From Streptomyces sp. NBC_00239 (GTDB lineage: Bacteria > Actinomycetota > Actinomycetes > Streptomycetales > Streptomycetaceae): DNA of 64,000 bases. The notes beneath the pieces were generated by a model. The model was given only the letters and a program-made list of their open reading frames with translations, made no database searches and was not told the DNA's origin. The stretch's first letter is position 1, and every line of letters starts with the position of its first letter. The translations under genes were made by a program, and so were the position numbers. Location: the NCBI RefSeq assembly GCF_036194065.1, contig NZ_CP108095.1, positions 7,688,001 through 7,752,000 of the forward strand, written 5' to 3'. Positions 8,763 through 16,100 of the stretch are shown one piece after another.

Positions 8763-9116
8763 ATGGACGTACGGCACTTCGAGCGGATCACCGCGTTCAT
8801 CGAGGCACGGCTGACGCCGTTGTTCGACCCGGAGTCGGGGAGCGACCACGGCTGGGGCATGGACGACAAGTCCCGAGCGCTGCGGTCCCTGCGGAACACG
8901 GTGCTGGGCGCGTCGGCGGTCAAGGGCATCGTCGAGCGCCGGGCGGAGGCCGATGCGGCGATGCGGCGCGTCATCGACCAAGCCCTGGAGCACAACTGGG
9001 ACGTGCTGCGCGGCATCGCCCGGCAGTGGGAGGACCACCCGGACTTCGTACGGGAGTTCAAGCGGCACGCCTGGGAACTGGAGGAGGCTCCGGCCACGGC
9101 GGCCGCGGAGGCCTGA
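8763..9116 (+). CDS. DUF6221-like small protein
   Basis: 117 aa. Opens with an FIEARL stretch, has an LRSLRNTVLGASAVKGIVERR helix and ends IARQWEDHPDFVREFKRH, similar to DUF6221 proteins whose C-terminus reads YADHPDYxxEW. The usual DUF6221 cysteines are absent, so assignment is tentative. ATG 8763 is preceded by GAGAGGAAG; an upstream in-frame ATG at 8721 has no ribosome site. Function unknown. A hairpin starts 2 nt after the stop. Confidence 0.75.
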   Translation: MDVRHFERITAFIEARLTPLFDPESGSDHGWGMDDKSRALRSLRNTVLGASAVKGIVERRAEADAAMRRVIDQALEHNWDVLRGIARQWEDHPDFVREFKRHAWELEEAPATAAAEA

Positions 9117-9117
9117 G

Positions 9118-9149
9118 CCCGCGCCCCCCGACGGCGGTAGGGGCGCGGG
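9118..9149. terminator. Bidirectional terminator between convergent genes
   Basis: CCCGCGCCCC (9118-9127) and GGGGCGCGGG (9140-9149) form a perfect 10-bp stem with a 12-nt loop, between the DUF6221-like stop (9116) and the ABC transporter stop (9227). Confidence 0.7.
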
Positions 9150-9226
9150 GCGGCACGGGCCGGCGGCGGGTGCGGCCGGGGGCGACCGCGACGTAGCGGT
9201 CGCGTTGGCCGGCCGGGGACGGTTCG

Positions 9227-11356
9227 TCACGGCTCCTCGGTCGACGCGGACGTCGTGCACGTCGGGCACGTCGGGTACGTCGGGCCTGAGCGGGACGATC
9301 CGCGCGCGGGCAGGTCGTCGTGGGTGCCGGCTGCCTGGGGCGGGACCGTGGCTGCGAAGGCGGCTGCCTGGACGAGGTAGGCGTCGCGGAACTCGCCGGT
9401 GCCCGTCCGCTCGTCCATCAGCTCCTCGAACGTCCCCGACTCCGCGACCCGGCCGTCCTTGAGTACGTGGATCAGGTCGGCGTGGCGTACGGAGTGCAGG
9501 CGGTGGGTGATGAGCACGATCGTCTGGCCGGTGTCCGCAGCCAGGGCCCGGATCTGGTCGAAGACGCGCTGCTCCGCGACCGCGTCCAGCGCGCTCGTCG
9601 GCTCGTCCACGATCAGGATCTCGGCCCGCCGGTACTTCGCCCGCGCGATGCCCACGCGCTGCCACTGGCCGCCCGAGATCTGGTGCCCGCCCCGGTAGCC
9701 GCGCGCCAGCAGGGTCCCCAGCCCGCGCGGCAGGCCGGCCAGGACCTCGTCGGCTCCGGAGTAGGCGGAAGCCTCCTCCACCGCCCGGTCGTCGATCGGC
9801 CGGACGGGCCGGCCGATGCCGACGTTGACGCGGAACGTGAACGGCCAGTGGAAGAAGTTCTGCGACATCAGCGCGACCCGCGCGAACACCTGGCTGCGGT
9901 CGGCCGCGCGGGCGTCCACGTCGTCCCACCAGATCGTCCCGCCGCCGCCCTCGATCCGGCCGCCCTCGCCCGCGCCGCCCCCGGTGCCGCCCTCGCCCCC
10001 GTCGCCGTCCGGCAGGTAGAGCCCGGCCAGGAGCTTGACCAGGGTGGACTTTCCCGAGCCGTTCTCGCCCACCAGTGCGATGATCTTCCCCATCGGGAAG
10101 GAGAGGCTGACCTCCCGCAGGGTCGGTTCCGGCCGTTCGCCGCTGCTCCCGGGGTAGGTGAAGGTGACCTTCTCGAAGCGGACCTCCCGCAACCGTTCGG
10201 GCAGCGGTTCCCCGCCCGCCGGGATGGCGCGGGCCTCGGCCTCCCGGCACAGCCGTTCGTAGTCGGCGACGAACAGTGACTCCTGGTGCATGTCGGTCAC
10301 CTGGAGGACCAGGGAGTCCAGGCTGCCGCCGCCCGTGCGGATCGCCAGTACGGCGGTGCCCGCGACCGCGAGTTCCATGGCGCCGCCCCACAGCAGCAGC
10401 CCGAGCGCGCCGTACGTGAGCAGGGTGGCGAGTCCGCCGGCCGCGTCCGCGATCAGCCCGACCCGCGCGGCCCGCTGCGCCAGCCGGGTCTGCTCGCGTT
10501 CGCTGGTCTCGGCCATGTTCCGGAAGTGCCCCAGGAGGAACGGGCCGACGTCGTGGACGCGGACCTCGGCCGCGGCCTCCTGCTGGGTGAGCATCTGCCC
10601 CAGCAGGTGCCCGGCGCGGGCGTGCTGGACGAAGGTGTGGAAGGACAGGTAACGCTGCTTGGAGATGGTCAGCGAGCTCCACGCGCTCGGCAGGGTCATC
10701 AGGACCAGCAGCGGCAGCAACACGGGGTGCAGGACGGTGAGTACGCCGGCGGCGGCGATCAACGAGATGGCGGAGTTCAGGGTGTTGGTGCAGTAGCGGA
10801 TCATGCGGCGGGCGGAATCGGCGCCGTAGCGGGCGGCGTCCAGCAGCCGGTGGAACTCGTCGTCCTCGACCGCGGCGAGCTCGACCCGGTGTACCAGGCC
10901 CAGGTAGCGCTCGGTCGCGACCCGCTGCACCTTCGGCTCCAGCGTGCCGGTCGCCGCCGTGGACGCGGACCGCAGCAGTGATCCCAGCAGCGCCGTCACC
11001 GCCACCACGACGAGCGCGGGCACCGCCCGCGCGAGCCGGTCGTTGGTGGCGCCTTCGGTGAGGAGGTGCCCGAGCACGCTGTTGACCGCGACCAGCCCGA
11101 CGGCCTGGGCGATCCCGCGGCCGAGCTCGGCACCCAGCACCACCCGCAGCGCCCGGGCGTCCGCGAGGTGCGCGAGGCGGACTCCCGTGCCGGCCAGCCG
11201 GGGCAGGCCCCGCGCCATCGCCCACAGACCCAGCTTCAACCAGGCGCCCTCGTGCCGCTCCCACCCGATGTCGTACGCGAGCTCGCCGCCGAACAGGAGC
11301 CGCTCCGACTCCGACACCCCCGCGGTACCGGGGCCGGGGCCCGCCTTCTCGCTCAT
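9227..11356 (-). CDS. ABC exporter, fused membrane and ATPase domains
   Basis: 709 aa half-transporter. Membrane domain about 75-360 with several hydrophobic segments; ATPase domain about 400-680 with Walker A GENGSGKST, signature ISGGQWQRVGIARA, Walker B AEILIVDEPTSALD and the H-loop LITHRLHSVRHAD. A Gly-rich insert (DGDGGEGGTGGGAGEGG) lies after Walker A. It has no N-terminal C39 peptidase. The C-terminus is a Thr/Ser/Pro-rich tail with two Cys encoded by ACGTCGGGC-like repeats. The substrate is unknown. Its ATG overlaps the stop of a 74-codon ORF by ATGA, suggesting translational coupling. Confidence 0.9.
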   Translation of the reverse strand: MSEKAGPGPGTAGVSESERLLFGGELAYDIGWERHEGAWLKLGLWAMARGLPRLAGTGVRLAHLADARALRVVLGAELGRGIAQAVGLVAVNSVLGHLLTEGATNDRLARAVPALVVVAVTALLGSLLRSASTAATGTLEPKVQRVATERYLGLVHRVELAAVEDDEFHRLLDAARYGADSARRMIRYCTNTLNSAISLIAAAGVLTVLHPVLLPLLVLMTLPSAWSSLTISKQRYLSFHTFVQHARAGHLLGQMLTQQEAAAEVRVHDVGPFLLGHFRNMAETSEREQTRLAQRAARVGLIADAAGGLATLLTYGALGLLLWGGAMELAVAGTAVLAIRTGGGSLDSLVLQVTDMHQESLFVADYERLCREAEARAIPAGGEPLPERLREVRFEKVTFTYPGSSGERPEPTLREVSLSFPMGKIIALVGENGSGKSTLVKLLAGLYLPDGDGGEGGTGGGAGEGGRIEGGGGTIWWDDVDARAADRSQVFARVALMSQNFFHWPFTFRVNVGIGRPVRPIDDRAVEEASAYSGADEVLAGLPRGLGTLLARGYRGGHQISGGQWQRVGIARAKYRRAEILIVDEPTSALDAVAEQRVFDQIRALAADTGQTIVLITHRLHSVRHADLIHVLKDGRVAESGTFEELMDERTGTGEFRDAYLVQAAAFAATVPPQAAGTHDDLPARGSSRSGPTYPTCPTCTTSASTEEP

Positions 11357-11577
11357 GCCCGCCGCCCCGTCCCCGGCCGTGCGGCGCGTCGGCCGCCGAC
11401 CGGAGCGTCAACTCGGCGCCCGGCCCGCGGCCGAGGACGGCCGGCGGGGCGGTGGTGTTCGAATGGGGAAGGGGCGGCTCGGCGAGCGGACAAGGCATCC
11501 ACGGCATCCTCCGGATGGGCGCATGTCTGGTACAGGTGCTCTAAGAACGGCGCCGCCGCGGGGGTCGTCACGGTCAT
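11353..11577 (-). CDS. Possible small ORF coupled to the ABC exporter
   Basis: 74 codons from ATG 11577, reading MTVTTPAAAPFLEHLYQTC and ending in a very Arg/Pro/Gly-rich tail. The stop overlaps the ABC start as ATGA. No clear Shine-Dalgarno site precedes the start, and the tail looks like random high-GC translation, so it may not be a gene. If expressed it could be a leader peptide or a cargo peptide. An SOS-like box lies 16 nt upstream. Confidence 0.35.
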   Translation of the reverse strand: MTVTTPAAAPFLEHLYQTCAHPEDAVDALSARRAAPSPFEHHRPAGRPRPRAGRRVDAPVGGRRAARPGTGRRA

Positions 11578-11592
11578 CCGGGAAGCAATGTG

Positions 11593-11606
11593 CGAACGGA
11601 TGTTCC
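11593..11606. promoter_or_regulatory. SOS/LexA-box-like site
   Basis: CGAACGGATGTTCC fits the CGAACRNRYGTTYC form of the LexA/DinR box at every position. It sits 16 nt upstream of the small ORF that overlaps the ABC exporter gene. No experimental support; single short matches can arise by chance. Confidence 0.4.
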
Positions 11607-11718
11607 TGGGTGCGCCGGTGGACTTGCCGGTTCGGGGGACGTCGCGTTGAAACTCCCTCGAACAGGGGCGGGTCACCCCTGCGGGGTATTGCCTCTGGCC
11701 CCGCTCCTGCCTCCGGAA

Positions 11719-12051
11719 TTACGTGCCGCAGTCCTCGACCCGCTTGAGGGCCATGCGGGCGTCGACGAGCTGCTCGCCTTCGAGGGTCTGCCAGTAGGGG
11801 TCGGTCAGGACGAGGCGGGACAGGCGCAGGAGCCGCCGGTAGAGGTGAGCCAGGGCCTCGGCCTGTTCGGGGGTGTAGCCGGGGGAGTCGGGGACGTCGC
11901 CGCGGTGGCTGTAGCGGTACTCGTCGGCCTTCCAGCCGGCTACGGGCTCGGCCGACCACGGCAGCTCCGCGCACAGCGCGAGGTACCGGGAGCGGACGCG
12001 GTTGAGCTGGAGCTGGAGGGCGCGTAGGCGGGGAGGGAAGTCGTACTGCAT
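11719..12051 (-). CDS. Conserved Streptomyces hypothetical protein
   Basis: 110 aa, all helical in appearance, starting MQYDFPPRLRALQLQLNRVRSRY and with an LAHLYRRLLRLSRLVLTDPYWQTL core. No membrane segment, no catalytic motif that I recognise. Isolated gene facing the ABC exporter operon direction. The start at 12051 is the only upstream ATG. An SOS-like site lies 8 nt upstream of the ATG, so DNA-damage control is possible. Function unknown. Confidence 0.72.
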   Translation of the reverse strand: MQYDFPPRLRALQLQLNRVRSRYLALCAELPWSAEPVAGWKADEYRYSHRGDVPDSPGYTPEQAEALAHLYRRLLRLSRLVLTDPYWQTLEGEQLVDARMALKRVEDCGT

Positions 12052-12058
12052 CTTCGTA

Positions 12059-12074
12059 TCGTACGACTGTTCGA
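12059..12074. promoter_or_regulatory. SOS/LexA-box-like site, one mismatch
   Basis: TCGTACGACTGTTCGA differs at one base from the actinobacterial LexA form TCGAAC-N4-GTTCGA. It lies just upstream of the 110-aa gene start on the minus strand, where a repressor would block transcription or initiation. Confidence 0.45.
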
Positions 12075-12154
12075 ATTAACTGGTCCAATCGAGCCATGTC
12101 CGAGAAAGTGCGGTGCCGAGCCGAAGGCCCTGCTCTGGCGAACCGGGCCGCCCC

Positions 12155-13327
12155 CTAGGGGTGGGAGGCGCGGTCCGCGAGCGGTCTGGTGGGCTCCGGT
12201 GCGGGCTCCGGTGCGTGGTGGGCGAGGCCGGCGTGCGGGTCGCCGTCGGCGGGCGGGTGGTCGGTGTGCACGGTGGCGGCGGTCAGGCGGGGCAGGGCGT
12301 GGATGAGGGCGTGTTCGGCCGCGACGGCCAGGGCGTGGGCCCGGACGACGGTCAGGTGGGGATCGACGACGATGTCGGCTTCGGCGCGCAGGGCGTGGCC
12401 GATCCAGCGCATGCGTACCTGCCCGACCCCGCGGACCCCTTCGACGTCGAGGAGGGCCTGCTCGGCGGTGTCGACCAGCCCGGGGTCGACGGAGTCCATC
12501 AGCCGTCGGAAGACCTCGCGGGCGGCGTCGCGCAGGACCATCAGGATGGCGGCGGTGATCAGCAGGCCGACGACCGGGTCGGCCGCCCGCCAGCCGAGCG
12601 CCGTACCGGCTGCGCCCAGGAGCACGGCCAGCGAGGTGAAGCCGTCGGTGCGGGCGTGCAGGCCGTCGGCGACGAGGGCGGCCGAGCCGATGCGGCGGCC
12701 GGTGCGGATGCGGTAGCGGGCGACCCATTCGTTGCCGGCGAAGCCGACCACGGCGGCGAAGGCGACGGCCCACAGGTGGCTGACGTCGCGGGGGTGGAGC
12801 AGCCGGGCGACGGCCTCGTACGCGGCCAGCGCGGAGGACGCGGCGATGGTCAGGACGATGGCGATGCCGGCCAGGTCCTCGGCGCGGCCGTAGCCGTAGG
12901 TGTAGCGGCGGTTGGCCGCCCGGCGGCCGAGGACGAAGGCGACCCCGAGGGGCACCGCGGTCAGCGCGTCGGCGGCGTTGTGGATCGTGTCGCCCAGCAG
13001 CGCCACCGACCCGGACAGGGCGACGATCACCGCCTGGACCGCGGTGGTGGCGCCCAGCACGGCGAGGGAGAGCCAGACGGTGCGCATGCCCTCGCGCGAG
13101 GCCTTCGCCGCCGTGTCCACCTTGTCCATGGCTTCGTGGCTGTGCGGGGTCATCAGGTGTGCGAGCCGGTGGCGTAGCCGCTGCCACCGGCTGTCGTCGT
13201 GAGCGTGAGCGTGAGTGTGGGCGCGGGCGTGTCGGTGCCCGTGATCGCGACCGTGGTCGGGATGGCGGGGGTCGGGGTGGTCATGGCCGTGCGGGTGGGT
13301 GTGGTTGCCTGCCATGGGGCTCACCAT
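12155..13327 (-). CDS. Cation diffusion facilitator metal exporter
   Basis: 390 aa. A His/Asp-rich N-terminus (HTHPHGHDHPDP ... HTHAHAHDD), six membrane segments from about 78 to 275, and a C-terminal cytoplasmic domain (EGVRGVGQVRMRWIGHALRAEADI) typical of CDF proteins. The two HxxxD metal sites are seen in GDTIHNAADAL and DGLHARTDGFTS. Exports Zn2+ or a related divalent ion against protons. A second ATG four codons later (13315) with GGTGAG before it may be the true start. The His-rich N-terminus probably binds metal. No metal-responsive regulator is adjacent. Confidence 0.92.
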   Translation of the reverse strand: MVSPMAGNHTHPHGHDHPDPRHPDHGRDHGHRHARAHTHAHAHDDSRWQRLRHRLAHLMTPHSHEAMDKVDTAAKASREGMRTVWLSLAVLGATTAVQAVIVALSGSVALLGDTIHNAADALTAVPLGVAFVLGRRAANRRYTYGYGRAEDLAGIAIVLTIAASSALAAYEAVARLLHPRDVSHLWAVAFAAVVGFAGNEWVARYRIRTGRRIGSAALVADGLHARTDGFTSLAVLLGAAGTALGWRAADPVVGLLITAAILMVLRDAAREVFRRLMDSVDPGLVDTAEQALLDVEGVRGVGQVRMRWIGHALRAEADIVVDPHLTVVRAHALAVAAEHALIHALPRLTAATVHTDHPPADGDPHAGLAHHAPEPAPEPTRPLADRASHP

Positions 13328-13417
13328 GGCAGGCGGATCCGATTGCGGCTATCACCGTCATACCGCCCGTGACCAGGTGCGATGCACTCGCAGGTGCGAC
13401 CGGTCGGGTGCTGGCTC

Positions 13418-14065
13418 CTACCGGGGCGCGAGGGTCGCGAACACGGCCCGTGCGGACGTTCCGTCCGGCCAGGTCCAGCCGGCGACCAGGTGTACGGACG
13501 AACCCTGCGGTGCCTCCGACGGCCGCAGGACCCGGTGGATCCGAACCTCGTCCCTGTCCCGCCCATCGGGCTCGTCGTGCCCGTGTCCCCCGCGTCCCCC
13601 GTGGCCGCCGTGGCCGGCGTCGTCGGGGTCGCTGCCGTGGACGGTCACGGTCGGGTCGGGGGTGTCGCTCGCGTTAGGGTGCTGCGCCACGGCCTCGCCG
13701 CGCAGGAGCGCGCGCAACTGCGCCGTCACCACCGGGTCGTGGGCGCCGTCGTAGATCCACCGGGTGCCGAGCACACCGTGCTCGGACGTGCCGATCAACG
13801 CCTCGGCCGGGACGTCCTCCAGGGCTGCGCCGCGGTAGCCCATCGGCACCAGGTACGCCACCGGATCCGGCGCGCCGGCGTCCACCACGACCATGACCTC
13901 GATGCCGACCTCGCCCTGCGGATCGTCGAGGCGGAACCCGCCGACGTTGACCAGTTCCGGTTCCGGACCGCCCGCGTCACCCTCGTACCAACTCTGCTTC
14001 GGCAGCCAGTGGTTGAGCAGTTCCCCCTTGGTGGGCTTCATGGTGGTGCGGTGGATGACGGCCAT
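13418..14065 (-). CDS. Maltokinase N-terminal-cap-like protein
   Basis: 215 aa. Opens MAVIHRTTMKPTKGELLNHWLP and continues GGFRLDDPQGEVGIEVMVV and YLVPMGYRGAALEDV, the pattern of stand-alone proteins related to the N-terminal cap of maltokinase. No kinase domain follows. Residues about 150-170 are a His/Gly insert (GHGGHGGRGGHGHDEPDGRD). GAGGAG lies at proper distance from ATG 14065. Cytoplasmic; a carbohydrate-related or regulatory role is inferred from the family only. Confidence 0.8.
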   Translation of the reverse strand: MAVIHRTTMKPTKGELLNHWLPKQSWYEGDAGGPEPELVNVGGFRLDDPQGEVGIEVMVVVDAGAPDPVAYLVPMGYRGAALEDVPAEALIGTSEHGVLGTRWIYDGAHDPVVTAQLRALLRGEAVAQHPNASDTPDPTVTVHGSDPDDAGHGGHGGRGGHGHDEPDGRDRDEVRIHRVLRPSEAPQGSSVHLVAGWTWPDGTSARAVFATLAPR

Positions 14066-14156
14066 GCGAGCTCCTCACGCGTAGGTCCGGGCCCGTGCTT
14101 CACGGGATGTGATCTCGAACCTATAGGAAGCGGCGCGGGCGGTTTCTGTCGGCCCG

Positions 14157-15302
14157 TCAACGGTTCCGGCGGGTGTTGAGGCGGGCGGCCTGGCGTGTCA
14201 GGTGGTCTCGTTCGGCGAGGTTGGGTGCCTTTCGGGCGGCCTCGGCGTAGAGCCGCGCCGCCGTCGTCAGGTCGCCGTCGCGCTCGTGGAGGTAGGCCGC
14301 CACCGCGGTGTGGCGGGGCAGTGAGGCGTCCAGGGCGGCGAGTGCCGCCAGGCCGGCGCGCGGGCCGTCGGCCTCGCCGACGGCCACCGCGCGGTTGAGC
14401 CGGACGACCGGGCTGTCGGTCAGGCGCGCGAGTTCGTCGTACCACTCGACGATCTGCACCCAGTCGGTCTCCTCGGCGCTGGGCGCGTCGGCGTGGAGGG
14501 CCGCAACGGCGGCCTGGGCCTGGAACTCGCCCAGCCGGTCGCGGGCCAGTGCCGCCTGGAGGATCTGCACGCCTTCGGCGATGGCCGCGGTGTCCCAGTG
14601 GCCGCGGTCCTGCTCGGCGAGCGGCACCAGGCTGCCGTCGGGCGCGGTCCTGGCGGCGCGCCGGGCGTGGTGCAGCAGCATCAGGGCGAGCAGACCCGAC
14701 ACCTCGGGGTGGTCGATCGCGGCGGCGAGCTGCCGGGTCAGCCGGATGGCCTCCGCGGCGAGGTCCACGTCTCCGGAGTAGCCCTCGTTGAAGACCAGGT
14801 AGAGGACGCGCAGCACGGTCGCGACGTCGCCGGGCCGGTCGAAAGGTACGCCGGAGACGGTGCGTTTGGCCCGGCTGATCCGCTGCGCCATGGTCGCCTC
14901 GGGTACGAGGTACGCCTGGGCGATCTGGCGGGTGGTCAGCCCGCCGACGGCGCGCAACGTGAGCGCGACCGCGGACGACGGGGTCAGCGACGGGTGGGCG
15001 CACAGGAAGTACAGCTGGAGCGTGTCGTCCACGGCGGGCGCGGGGCCGGGCGCCGGCTCCTCGTCGACGAGGTCTTCGCGTCGGCGGCGGGCACCGTCCG
15101 CCCGGGCCGCGTCGAGGAACCGGCGCCATGCCACGGTGACCAGCCAGCCCTTGGGGTCACGGGGCGGGTCGGCCGGCCACGTGCGGACCGCCTCGACCAG
15201 TGCGTCCTGCACGGCGTCCTCGGCCGCCGCGAAGTCGGCTCCGCGGCGGACGAGGATCCCGAGAACGGCCGGCGTGAGGCTCCGGAGCAGTGCTTCGTTC
15301 AC
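14157..15302 (-). CDS. ECF42-group sigma factor
   Basis: 381 aa, longer than ordinary ECF sigmas. Region 2 (about 15-75, FAAAEDAVQDALVEAVRTWP), region 4 (about 105-165, LTTRQIAQAYLVPEATMAQRISRAK), then a C-terminal helical/TPR-like extension of about 200 residues (VLYLVFNEGYSG ... RLNRAVAVGEADGP ... AAYLHERDGDLTTAARLYAEA), the hallmark of ECF42. This group is known to sit beside DGPF/YCII proteins and to lack a classical anti-sigma factor, as here: the DGPF gene ends 68 nt upstream. The extension is thought to be required for activity. Directs RNA polymerase to the DGPF promoter, probably its only or main target. Confidence 0.92.
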   Translation of the reverse strand: MNEALLRSLTPAVLGILVRRGADFAAAEDAVQDALVEAVRTWPADPPRDPKGWLVTVAWRRFLDAARADGARRRREDLVDEEPAPGPAPAVDDTLQLYFLCAHPSLTPSSAVALTLRAVGGLTTRQIAQAYLVPEATMAQRISRAKRTVSGVPFDRPGDVATVLRVLYLVFNEGYSGDVDLAAEAIRLTRQLAAAIDHPEVSGLLALMLLHHARRAARTAPDGSLVPLAEQDRGHWDTAAIAEGVQILQAALARDRLGEFQAQAAVAALHADAPSAEETDWVQIVEWYDELARLTDSPVVRLNRAVAVGEADGPRAGLAALAALDASLPRHTAVAAYLHERDGDLTTAARLYAEAARKAPNLAERDHLTRQAARLNTRRNR

Positions 15303-15319
15303 CGGGTCGGCCCGTCGGA

Positions 15320-15367
15320 GGTCACGGGGGAGATCACGTGGGAGGTCACGTGGGAGGTCACGTGGGA
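15320..15367. repeat. Four 12-bp tandem repeats between DGPF and ECF42 genes
   Basis: Unit GGTCACGTGGGA: copies at 15320-15331 (two mismatches), 15332-15343 (one mismatch), 15344-15355 and 15356-15367 (perfect). They fill most of the 67-nt gap between the two genes. Each complete unit has a CACGTG palindrome. Could be a binding array, an RNA element, or simple slippage. Confidence 0.8.
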
Positions 15368-15369
15368 GG

Positions 15370-15777
15370 TCATTCCGTGATGGTGGGCGGCGCGGCCAGG
15401 AACGGGCGCAGCTCGAGCCACTCGTGGATCGGCTTCCCGCCGGCGCCGGGCGCGGCCGACAGCTCCCCGGCCAGCTCGACGGCGCGCTCGTAACCGTCGA
15501 CGTCGATCACCATCCAGCCGGCGATGAGGTCCTTGGTCTCGGCGAACGGCCCGTCGGTGACCGGCGGGCGGCCCTCGCCGTCGTACCGGACGAACGTCCC
15601 CTCCGGGGCGAGTGCCTGACCGTCGACGAACTCGCCGGTCTTCTCGAGGCGGGCCGCGAAATCGTTCATGTACCGGATGTGGGCCGAGACCTCCTCCGGA
15701 GTCCACTGGTCCATCGGGACGTCGTTCACCGCAGCCGGGGCGCCGCGGTAGTGCTTGAGCAGCAGGTACTTCGCCAT
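15370..15777 (-). CDS. DGPF (YCII-domain) protein, ECF42 partner
   Basis: 135 aa YCII-related ferredoxin-like fold. The group-defining DGPF motif is in VTDGPFAETKDLIAGW (about 73-88), followed by GYERAVELAGEL. GAGGAGA precedes ATG 15777. It is first in a two-gene unit with the ECF42 sigma factor. In the known group the DGPF gene is the main target of the sigma factor; its enzymatic role is unknown. A matching ECF42-type promoter lies upstream. Confidence 0.92.
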   Translation of the reverse strand: MAKYLLLKHYRGAPAAVNDVPMDQWTPEEVSAHIRYMNDFAARLEKTGEFVDGQALAPEGTFVRYDGEGRPPVTDGPFAETKDLIAGWMVIDVDGYERAVELAGELSAAPGAGGKPIHEWLELRPFLAAPPTITE

Positions 15778-15829
15778 GGTGCTTCTCCTCGGTACGAGTG
15801 AGACCCAGTGTGGTCTCGTTCACGGCTGG

Positions 15830-15856
15830 GACGGAGCCGGGCACGCGTTCTCGACA
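15830..15856 (-). promoter_or_regulatory. ECF42-type promoter of the DGPF gene
   Basis: On the minus strand TGTCGA (15856-15851) is followed after 17 nt by CGTC (15833-15830). As I recall, the ECF42 group recognises TGTCGA at -35 and CG(A/T)C at -10, so both boxes and spacing fit. It ends 52 nt before the DGPF start. The leader between them has an inverted repeat GAGACC (15800-15805)/GGTCTC (15812-15817). Confidence 0.72.
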
Positions 15857-16100
15857 CGGTCGGAGAAGTTTTTTTCGGTTTTTTCGATGAGCGCCCGCGA
15901 GGGGTGGGCGCGGGCCCGGCCGATCACGAGGTCCCGGCCGCCGATCACCGGGTCCCGCGGCGGTGCGCCGTTTCGCGCCGTGTCCCAAGTCCCGTACGTG
16001 CAGAGTGCATTGGAGTCGCGTGAAGTTCTGGGCAAGGGTGCGCGGGTTCCCGTAGCGTCGGCGGCGCGCAATTCCATCACCACGACCGCGGGGGCGGACC
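15857..16100. other. Intergenic region before the M1 peptidase gene
   Basis: With the ECF42 promoter and leader this makes a 323-nt divergent gap. The rest includes a T-rich run near 15870-15890 and a short direct repeat GATCAC-x-GGTCCCG around 15924-15960. I see no ORF and no convincing promoter for the peptidase gene. Confidence 0.6.

Noticed and set aside
8703..11507. 934-codon minus-strand ORF overlapping the ABC exporter
   Set aside because: Arg/Pro/Gly-rich translation in another frame; the 709-aa exporter frame carries all ABC motifs.
11353..11577. Lanthipeptide or other RiPP precursor for the ABC exporter
   Set aside because: No Ser/Thr/Cys-rich core, no known leader motif and no modification enzyme nearby. 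Kept only as a possible small ORF.
15320..15367. CRISPR array
   Set aside because: Units are 12 bp and directly abutting, with no unique spacers.
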